Shown here one piece after another: positions 56,245 to 64,000 of a stretch of 64,000 nucleotides of DNA. Numbering within the stretch: the first letter of the stretch is position 1; each line of letters opens with the position of its first letter. The notes below the pieces were generated by a model. It had not been told where the DNA came from. It did no database searches and saw nothing but the letters and a program-made list of their open reading frames with translations. The position numbers and the translations under genes are program-made. Source of the DNA: Cephalotus follicularis (lineage: Eukaryota > Streptophyta > Magnoliopsida > Oxalidales > Cephalotaceae); assembly GCA_001972305.1 (NCBI GenBank), contig BDDD01002947.1, forward strand, positions 212,116 through 276,115, given 5' to 3'.

Positions 56245-57153
56245 TCTTTGTGCAAGGAATTTTCAAATACTATGAAATTCGAATTTGAAATGAGCTTAAT
56301 GGGAGAGCTCAACTTCTTTCTTGGACTTCAAGTCACACAAAACAAAGAGGGAATCTTCATCAACCAAACAAAATACGTAAAGGAAATTCTCAAGAAGTTT
56401 GGAATGGAGAATGCTAAAACAAGTAAGACTCCTATGAGCACCTCTACAAAACTTGACAATGACGAACAAGGTAAAAATGTCGATCAAAAGCTTTATAGAA
56501 GTATGATAGGGTCTTTATTGTATTTAACTGCTAGTAGACCCGATATTTTGTTTAGTGTGTGCTTGTGTGCCCGATTTCAACCTAATCCAAAAGAATCTCA
56601 TTTGTTTGCCGTAAAACGAATTTTTAAATATCTTGCATATACACCTACATTAGGCTTATGGTATGCCCGAGATTCTAATTTTGATTTACATTCTTACTCG
56701 GATGCCGACTTTGGTGGTTATAAAGTTGACCGCAAGAGCACTAGTGGCTCATGCAAATACCTAGGAAGTATGCTTATATCCTGATTTAGTAAAAAGCAAA
56801 ATCCAGTTGCTTTATCTACCACCGAAACTGAATATATTACTGTAGGTAGTTGTTGTGTACAAATCTTATGGCAAAAGCAACAATTGATTGATTATGGTGT
56901 TTTTGTAAAAGATGTCTCTATTAAATGTGATAATACAAGTAGCATTTGTCTAGCTAAGAACCCTGTTCATCATTCTAGGACAAAGCACATTGACATTAGA
57001 TATCACTTTTTAAGAGAACATGTTGAAAGTGGAGACATTGTTTTAGAGTGTATTCCCTCCGAAAAACAAGTGGCGGATATTTTCACTAAACCTCTAGATG
57101 AAAACTCTTTTTCAAAATTTAGAAGAGAATTAGGTTTATGTGAACTTGAATGA
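56245..57153 (+). pseudogene. Copia RT C-terminus and RNase H (element H)
   Basis: Starts within reverse transcriptase after the catalytic YVDD (lost). GELNFFLGLQV is near 56301, LYRSMIGSLLYLTASRPDI near 56490, then RNase H (SYSDADFGG near 56693, KTKHIDIRYHFLR near 56980), ending CELE at 57153. One stop at 56782-56784 (Trp to TGA). Otherwise open, with the same ending as C. Confidence 0.87.
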
Positions 57154-57261
57154 TGTTTATTTGTTTGAATGATTGATTTAATTATATGCTCATTTGATGT
57201 GATGATTGATTGATGGTTATTATTGTGTTTTTGCTTGTTACTGTTCTGTTTTTTACAAATA

Positions 57262-57475
57262 CACGTCGATCTCTTTTCTGAAAATTTTTATGTTTTATGA
57301 AATCACATCGATCTCTTTCACAAAACATCGATTTCTTAAAACACGTCGACTCCTTTGTAATCGCGTCGATGCCTTTTAAAACGCATCATTTTTCTGGCTC
57401 TTTTTTAAAAGAACGCGTCGACGTCTTTGGAATCACGTCGACGTCTTTTACCCTGATATCGATTTTTTTTATAAA
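57262..57475 (+). repeat. TCGA motif array just upstream of ORF3 in element H
   Basis: About nine motifs (acgtcgatctctt, acatcgatctctt, acgtcgactccttt, gcgtcgacgtctttgg, acgtcgacgtctttt and the like) between the end of pol (57153) and the ORF3 start (57692). Same placement as 13420-13700 in C. Confidence 0.82.
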
Positions 57476-57691
57476 AACGTCAACTTCATGCTCATCTTCC
57501 ACTTTACCCTATTTCTGGACTTTTCGAAAAAAAATTCTCTCTCTGATTTTTCGCTCAAAATCGGTCAAAATCTCTCTAGGAACATCTTTTCTAGCATCCT
57601 TCGTCCTCAAAATTCGTTTTTCTATTTTCTAATCCAACTGTTTTTCTCATTCTCTAACTCTCTCAGTTGTGTCTACCAAGTGTTTGTCAAA

Positions 57692-59002
57692 ATGCCTAGG
57701 ACAAAAAGAACTGGTCTTAAGAAGGCTTCCACCTCTTCTCAACCCCAGAAATCTGATAAAAAACGTAGACTTGACATTAGGGAACCATCCCCTGACCCAG
57801 CTCTTGAATCGGATTCCGAATCCGAAGAGCAAATTCCACTCCGAAATGCTGTTTTTGTGGACAAACGTGTAATGGGAGGCAGAAACATTGATCTTGCCTT
57901 CTGTTCTAGTGAGTTTTCTTTTGTCTCCTGGCTTGAGGACTTACACCTCATACCTCTTGTCCAAATTTAGGACCCTTTTTATATCAAATTGGTCAAAGAG
58001 TTCTATATGAATCTTAGGATTATCTCTAGCCCTCATGAGGAGTTTGCTCTCTCCTCTACTGTCAAAGGGCAGCGTATTTTCTTAGATGCTAGGATTCTAG
58101 CTTCTATCCTTCACATACCACACACCGGCATTTACATTTTCGAATCCAAAAAATGGCCGAAAGTAGAGGGTTTTCACCCTAATCACATTTTGTCCATCCT
58201 ATATCCCAACGATCCAAACATTCACCCTACTATGGCTCTTTGCACCAATAAACTCTCTGTTGATCATAGATTTCTCCATCACCTCATTGTGCATCAATTT
58301 CTTCCCACCGGTGGTGGCTACGCTAAACTTTCCCGGATGCAAGCATTCTTGATGTGGTGCATCATCTCAAAGATTGAATTTTGCTATCCCCTTCTTATGC
58401 TCCACACCATGGTGAGAGCATTTTCTGAAAAGAAATCCGTTCTCCCTTTCGGATCCATTCTCACGAAAATCTTTCATTATCACAAAATTCGGCTTGAAGG
58501 AGAGATTGGTACAAAGTTAAAGAAGGAGGACACCTATAATAAAATCACTTTGAATAGAATGGGATGAAAGAAACAAGGAGGTGTTTGGACCTATTACCCA
58601 AAGAGCGACCAAGGGCAAAGGATTGAAAGAGAAGATCAAGAGGAGATCCCTCCATGGGAAGCCCACGAAGAACCTCAACCTGCTCAAGCTCAAGGATCCT
58701 CATCCACTACTGATTTTGATAGGATGATGGAGTTTATGAGTGCTAGATTCGATTCTATGCAAGCATCGCTTGAAGGAAAATTTGAGCAAGTCAACTCGCG
58801 GCTCAATAACTTGGAAAAGGATCACTTGTCGATTCGGTCTGACTTCGAGAGCGTCGATGACACCATCTATTATGACCTAAAAGTTACCAAGAGGCGCCTC
58901 AAAAGATTGGAACGAAAACTCGTGGCTTCCAAGGCTATTGATACTTGCGAAGAGACTTCGGGCGATGACTCCTCCTCCGATTCCGATCCTCCTCCCGCAT
59001 GA
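57692..59002 (+). pseudogene. Sirevirus ORF3 (element H copy)
   Basis: 436 codons in one frame from MPRTKRTGLKKAS, with two stops (57968-57970 and 58565-58567, the latter a Trp to TGA change). It is collinear with the intact C copy (11889-13211): basic N-terminus, acidic Ser/Glu stretch, conserved region (GQRIFLDARILASILHIPHT near 58070) and C-terminal coiled coil (about 58730-58950). No frameshift. Function unknown. Confidence 0.82.
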
Positions 59003-59638
59003 TCTTTGTTGCTGTTTTTGTTTTTTGTGTTTTTTGGTTGTAATGAACCTTGATGTTTATGTAGTTTTAATTCTTGTAAGAACAATGTGTTGTTTTTGTT
59101 AATGATATTATGATCGTTTATGAAATTGTGAATTATGGTTATTTTAAGTTTGTGAATGTTATTACCAACTTTTTTTGATTTTGTAAGGAGTATTAATTGC
59201 TTATATGATGATGTTAATGATATTGTTTTTACCCTTTCATGAATTAAGGGGGAGCTATTTTTCTTCTATCTTTTTGATGCTATACAAAAAAGGGGGAGAA
59301 ATAGGCTCAAAAGCATAAGAGAAGCATAAGAGAACTCAAAAGCATTGCTGCATTAGTTTTTATAATTAAAGGGGAGAAAGGGCTCAAAATGATAGATTTT
59401 ATAATTAATGGGGAGAAATAAAAGTTCAATAGCATAGCTCAATTATTATTGTTATGGGAGATAGCTAATTGATATTGCTTATAATTATGGTAGAGATAGC
59501 TCAAATGCATTAGAAATAAACTGCACACTCAAACGGAACTTTCTCGTATTGCTTATTAGATAACTCAATTGATATGACTTATGTTTTATGTTTATGCCTT
59601 TTTGAGCAAATTTTTGTCATCATCAAAAAGGGGGAGAT
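59003..59638 (+). repeat. Non-coding tail of H with repeated polypurine tracts
   Basis: AT-rich spacer, then tracts at about 59246-59255, 59286-59300, 59366-59377, 59410-59420 and the terminal AAAAAGGGGGAGAT (59625-59638) next to the 3' LTR. It parallels 11255-11888 in C. Confidence 0.8.
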
Positions 59639-60953
59639 TATTGATGATTTAGTCTCAATCCTTGTTTTGATGATAACATATTTGTATTTAACAAGTTTAC
59701 TTGATGTGCAAGTTATTAGAAAGATGTACAAAAGGCAAAAATCAACTGCAAGGAGAAAGACATCGATCCTTATTGAAGAAGACATCGACGTCTTAAAGCT
59801 ACGAAAGTTACAGGCCAAATTTGGAGAAAGAGATCGATCCCTTTGAAGAAAGACATCAACGTCTTTAGTGTCCAAAGTTACAGGTCAAATTTGAGCAAAG
59901 ACATCGATCCTTACAGGCAAAGACATCGACGTCTATCCAGAAGACGTCGACGCCTTTCAAGAAGACATCGACGTCTTAGGCTTCGAAAGTTACAGGTCAA
60001 GTTTGAATGAAGACATCGATCCTTGTTTCAGAAGACATCGACGTCCAAGAAAAGACATCGATCCCTTCCCAAAGACATCGACGTCTTTCTAGACCAATCT
60101 GCAAAATCCAGAAAAGACATCGATCCTTGAAGAAGAAGTCAATGTGATGCTCATACCTTCAAATACCTGGACACATTCCCAGCAAAGACATCAACGCCTT
60201 TCTGAAGACATCGACGTCTTTTCAAAATGATTGACCCGGGAAACACGGAACGGCTAGTTGGCGCACTTACAACGGCTAGTAACAGTCAAAGACATCGACG
60301 CCTTTATGAAGACATCGACGTCTTTCTGCCAGCAGAGACAAAAGCAAAGTTGCATCAACACACTTTTAAATCAAAAGCTTCCAGGATTTATGCAACGGCT
60401 ATAAGACTCTTCTGCCTATAAAAGGAAGATTCAAATCTCAGAGAAGAACAACTGAACTACATCAATTCAACAAAAATTACACAACATCAAGAGAGAAATC
60501 AAATTCAAGCATTCTAGTGTCAAAAAGCTCAAGTGCTCCATAGTGTTCTAAAAAGCTTCACAGCTCCATATCTTGAGTTATTCTGTGAGATTCATATTAT
60601 GTTCTGTATAAGCCATATCAAACCTATTTGAGAGGCTATCTTGTAAACACATTTCACAACCACTTGTAAAAGAGGAGAATCCTCTAAGGTCTTGAGGTCA
60701 AGGTCTTGTGATTGAGGTCAATCGCGAAATTGCAAGGTGTAACGAATTGCTACCGTAATCAATTCGAGAGAGTGGAAACTCAAGGAGCTCCCTTGGGAAA
60801 AGTGGACGTAGGCAAGAGTTAGCCGAACCACTCTAAATCGGAGAAGTTTTTCTTTCCTTTCACTCTTTAAATTTAAAGTTTTTAAAGTTCTGATATTTAC
60901 ATCAATATTCAATTCACCCACCCTCTTGTATATTGCAAGAGTGCTTATTTTAG
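59639..60953 (+). repeat. 3' LTR of Sirevirus H
   Basis: 1,315 bp. Both termini carry transitions: it begins TATTGATG rather than TGTTGACG and ends ...TTTTA rather than ...TTTCA. TCGA motifs lie at about 59757-60320. Confidence 0.9.
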
Positions 60954-60958
60954 AGAGA

Positions 60959-61121
60959 TCACGGAATTTGTATCGAGATGCCGCACTTGTCAGCAAGTTA
61001 AGGCAGAGCACCACAGCCCGGCAGGCTTGCTTCAGCCTTTACTCATTCCTGAGTGGAAATGGGAGCATATCACCATGGATTTCGTGTCCGGTCTACCGTT
61101 GTCACGCGATAGACATGATGG
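60959..61121 (+). pseudogene. Element F integrase, continued and truncated
   Basis: Resumes after H with ITEFVSRCRTCQQVKAEH (zinc region), then [17 protein letters not shown], and breaks off at about 61121. Confidence 0.82.
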
Positions 61122-61350
61122 TAACATAAAAGTGGTAAGGCAATCAACATAAAATAATCCAGCTCATGCAAATTACTAATAGATAAAAACCTTTGATAGA
61201 GGAAGAAACAACATAAATGAGCCGAATTTAAATACGCATCACGCATCCCATACTACGTGATGCCCAACCAGTTTATGAATAAACCCAACATAACTGTCGA
61301 TCGCCCAAAACGGAGCGTGAAATAATACAGTACGAGATAACAAAATATCC
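61122..61350 (-). repeat. Inverted gypsy LTR 3'-end scrap
   Basis: About 230 bp similar in reverse to the end of E's LTR (about 24830-25090): it has ataatccagctcatgcaaat and cgatcgcccaaaacggagcg. It lacks the terminal TGTCACACC. It joins F's integrase on the left and element I's integrase on the right. Confidence 0.78.
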
Positions 61351-64000
61351 TTTGTTATCTCCTTCACATATAACCGAGCCAACTTGCTCGCAGAATCAGT
61401 GACATGTGTGGGCAAGAAGTGTGCTGATTTGGTGAGTCTATCAACAATAACCCACACGGCATTATGTCAATGCCTAGTCAATGGAAACCCAGAAACAAAG
61501 TCCATCGTAATGTGTTCCCATTTCCACTCTGCCACTGGTAATGACTGTAACAGTCCCGCAGGTCTCTGGTGCTCGGCCTTGACTCTCTGGCAAGTCAAAC
61601 ACTTTGCGACATATTCTGCAATCTCGAGCTTCATGCCAGGCCACCAGTAGGTCTTCTTCATATCTTGGTACATCTTGGTGCTACCAGGATGAATACTGTA
61701 TAGGGATTTATGAGCCCCGTGGAGTAGCTCATCCTTCACTCTCGGTTCATTCGGAAGACATACACGTCCCCGATATCTCATAATATCATCTTCATGTACT
61801 CTAAAATCAGACTCCGAATCCAGATTTTCTCGAATCCGCTGTAGTTCAGGATCATGCGGTTGTGCATCTTTGATGTGATGCAGTAACACTGGTTCTACCC
61901 GCATGTCGGCTAGAAAGATCCCCGGTGACTGATTGAACGGAGACCATTCCTGGAAGTCTTCCAACATCTTCCATTGCGACACCATTGTACTAGCGACCAT
62001 AGCCTTGCGGCTCAAGGCATCAGCGACTACGTTCGCTTTCTCCGGGTGGTACTGGATACTGCAGTCATAATCATTAAAGAACTCTTCCCACCTGCGCTGT
62101 CTCATGTTCAGCGTGTCCTGGCAGAACAGGTACCTTAAACTTTTATGATCGGTGAAGATCTCAAACTGTGCCCCGTAAAGATAGTGCCTCCATTTCTGAA
62201 GGGCGAAGATGATAGCTGGGAGTTCAAGTTCATGAGTCGGGTAGTTTTCTTCATACGGCTTCAGCTTTCTAGAAGCATAAGCAATCACCTTTCCTGGTTG
62301 CATTAGCACGCAACCCTAGCCCTCACCCGATGCATCACTATAGACTGCAAAGCCCTCATCACCCTCAGGTAATGCCAAGATAAGAGCGGAAACCAACCGG
62401 TCCTTCAGTTCACGGAAACTAGCTTCGCAATCATCATCCCAGACAAACAACGTCTTCTTCTGGGTCAGTCTAGTCAAAGGCTCAGCTATTCTTGAAAAGT
62501 TATGGATAAACCTTCTGTAATATCCCGCCAAGCCAAGAAAACTACGCACTTCTGTTACATTCCTCGGCTGTGGCCAACCTCATACCACCGCTGTCTTTGA
62601 CGGATCCACTGCCAAACCCTCTCCAGATACTATGTGACCAAGAAGAATCACATGGTCAAGCCAAAATTCACACTTACTGAATTTGGCATACAGCTGGTGC
62701 TCTCGGAGAATCTGTAGAGCCAACCTCAGGTGGGAAGCATGTTCTTCCTCACTTCTTGAGTACACTAGCACGTCATCAATAAACACAACGATAAACTGGT
62801 CCAAGTACGGTCGGAACACATCGTTCATCAATGACATGAACGCAGCCGGTGCATTGGTAACATGGAAACTCCGACAGGTGTGCTCACATCCAAGGTATAT
62901 GGCATACAGTTAGGTGTTACATCTAAACATGATGCAAAATGTGATGAAATGAAAGAATGTGATGCTCCAGGGTCCATCAATACTCTAGCAGCAAAACAAT
63001 AAATATACAGTGTACCTCCAACGACAGAGGTAGACTCTGGAACCTCTGTCTGTGAAAGGGTAAAAACTCTACCTTTCGCAATGCCCTTGCCGGTGTCCCT
63101 TCGCTGTGAAGGCCCCGCTGCGGCCCCGCTGCTGCTAGCTGGTCCGGTAGGTGCTGTAGCCTGACTCTTCGGGCAATCTTTCATTGAATGGCCAGATGCC
63201 CCATACCTCAAACATAGCCCGTTCATCCACCAACAATCCTTCTGCAAGTGGCCCTTCCGACCACAGTGATATCAAGCTCCGGTTCCCGCATTACTCCCCT
63301 GACTAGGAGTCCCCAGTGTGGCAGTCTGCCCAGATCTGTTCTTCAATGATTTAGTTGGAGAACCACCGCCTTGCCATTTCAAAGAAGCTGGTCTTGTCGG
63401 GTTCTGTTTAATTTGTTGCGCCCAGGCCCTCTCTGCTCGGTCCTCACTAGATATGCTCTCCAGCAGCCTCGCCTTTTGAGAGACCTCCGAAAAGGTACCC
63501 AGCTCCATAGCCCTAATCATCGACCGAAGGTCTGGTCACAAACCCTTCAAAAATCTCCGTATCTTTTTCACATCATCAGCTACCAGATATGGTGAATGTC
63601 TGGATAGCTCCATAAACCTGGCCTGGTACTCGGCCACAATCATCTCCCCTTGACGTAACTCAAGAAGCTCTGTCTCCCTCCGTTCTTGCTGCATTCGAGG
63701 TACATAGGAATCGAGGAACTCTGTTTGGAATCTCTCCCATGTAGCATCAAGTCCCACTGACTCCCACTTTGCTTTGACCATCTCCCACCAGTGAGTGGCC
63801 TCTCCCCATAGACGGTACACGGCAAATTTCAGCTTCTGAGTATCGGTACAGTCTATCACTGCAAAAATCTTCTCCAAGTCTTGAAGCCATCTTTCAGCAA
63901 TTGTGGCATCAAGTTCTCCCCGAAAGCTAGGTGGATTCTGTCTCATAAACCTCTCGATGTCCCTTCCGAACTGACTACCATCCTCTCCCGGGCAGTGATC
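61351..64000 (-). mobile_element. Gypsy element I, Tekay/Del-like chromovirus, fragment
   Basis: Minus strand, continuing beyond the window. From 64000 down: gag, protease start, then a deletion to RT, RNase H and integrase to about 61351. It is very close to B in sequence. No LTR of its own is seen apart from the adjoining scrap. Confidence 0.85.
61351..64000 (-). pseudogene. Element I gag-pol remnant
   Basis: Gag core (FRGELDATIAERWLQDLEKI near 63930-63870; RFLKGL near 63540), knuckles near 63215-63260 (first Cys is a stop) and 63165-63210 (second Cys is Tyr), and protease VLMDPGASHSFI near 62970. At about 62863 protease passes directly into RT (VTNAPAAF), deleting the protease end and RT fingers. 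RT has FIDD (DD at 62772-62777); RNase H is near 62300-62100; the integrase zinc region is near 61600-61740 and the core starts near 61510. Integrase stops at about 61351. Several stops. Confidence 0.87.

Larger units (their letters stand above)
55094..60953 (+). mobile_element. Sirevirus-like Ty1/copia element H, internally deleted
   Basis: Inserted in F's integrase with TSD GAGAG (55089-55093, 60954-60958); removing it restores the gypsy reading frame. Order: truncated 5' LTR (55094-56244), RT end plus RNase H (56245-57153), motif array (57262-57475), ORF3 (57692-59002), repeated polypurine tracts and 3' LTR (59639-60953). The deletion runs from inside the 5' LTR into RT, removing the primer site, gag, protease, integrase and the RT active site. 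Same family as C. Confidence 0.9.
39901..61121 (+). mobile_element. Gypsy element F, chromovirus-like, with three nested insertions
   Basis: 5' LTR (39901-49028, split by G), primer site (49032-49044), gag from 49172 (split by the Pack-CACTA), protease, RT, RNase H and integrase (split by Sirevirus H at 55094-60953). It is cut at about 61121 inside the integrase core by a joint to an inverted gypsy LTR scrap. No 3' LTR is in the window. Its LTR begins TGTGATGACCCG and ends GGGTGTTACA, a different family from A, B, D and E. It inserted in the promoter region of pararetrovirus copy 2. Confidence 0.85.

Overview
This is 64 kb of nested transposable elements from a flowering-plant nuclear genome. 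The evidence is Ty3/gypsy chromoviruses with initiator-tRNA-Met primer sites, Sirevirus-type Ty1/copia elements, a Cassandra TRIM with a 5S-like domain, a non-autonomous CACTA transposon carrying exons of a plant SET-domain gene, and two degraded endogenous pararetrovirus (Caulimoviridae) copies. I see no intact host gene, tRNA gene or true rRNA gene. The species cannot be named from the sequence.

Layout. 1-316 is the 3' end of an Athila/Tat-like LTR that interrupts gypsy element A (317-4816, +). A sits inside the 3' LTR of gypsy element B (4817-19437, -). B's gag is split by Sirevirus C (9983-16495, -, TSD TTATG). Beyond B's 5' LTR lies pararetrovirus copy 1 (19438-21738, -), then the 5' LTR and leader of gypsy element E (21739-25289, +), which holds a complete Cassandra TRIM (23922-24799, TSD GATTA). 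Pararetrovirus copy 2 (25290-39900, +) is split by the complete gypsy element D (29784-39135, TSD GTACA). Gypsy element F (39901 to about 61121, +) carries three nested insertions: the non-coding LTR element G in its LTR (40894-47650, TSD ATCGA), a Pack-CACTA in gag (49372-51831, TSD CCA) and Sirevirus H in integrase (55094-60953, TSD GAGAG). The window ends in a gypsy LTR scrap and inverted gypsy element I (about 61351-64000, -).

The most interesting signals are regulatory. (1) Gypsy LTRs A, B, D, E and F all carry a splice-donor-like AAG|GTAGG. The three that keep gag (B, D, F) have a T-rich ...ATAG acceptor 2-9 nt before the gag ATG, so a leader intron of about 1.7-2.4 kb would remove U5, the primer site and a palindrome array. 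(2) These LTRs carry arrays of short TCGA-centred palindromes just after that donor. Most use CAGTCGACTG/CAGCCGACTG, but F uses GACATCGACGTC, the motif found in the unrelated Sireviruses C and H. (3) In C and H the same kind of motif also fills the gap just before ORF3.

Decay is dominated by C-to-T/G-to-A change. D is the clearest case: one continuous gag-pol frame of about 1,535 codons with six premature stops and no frameshift. Comparisons between copies were made by eye; no alignment or database search was run.
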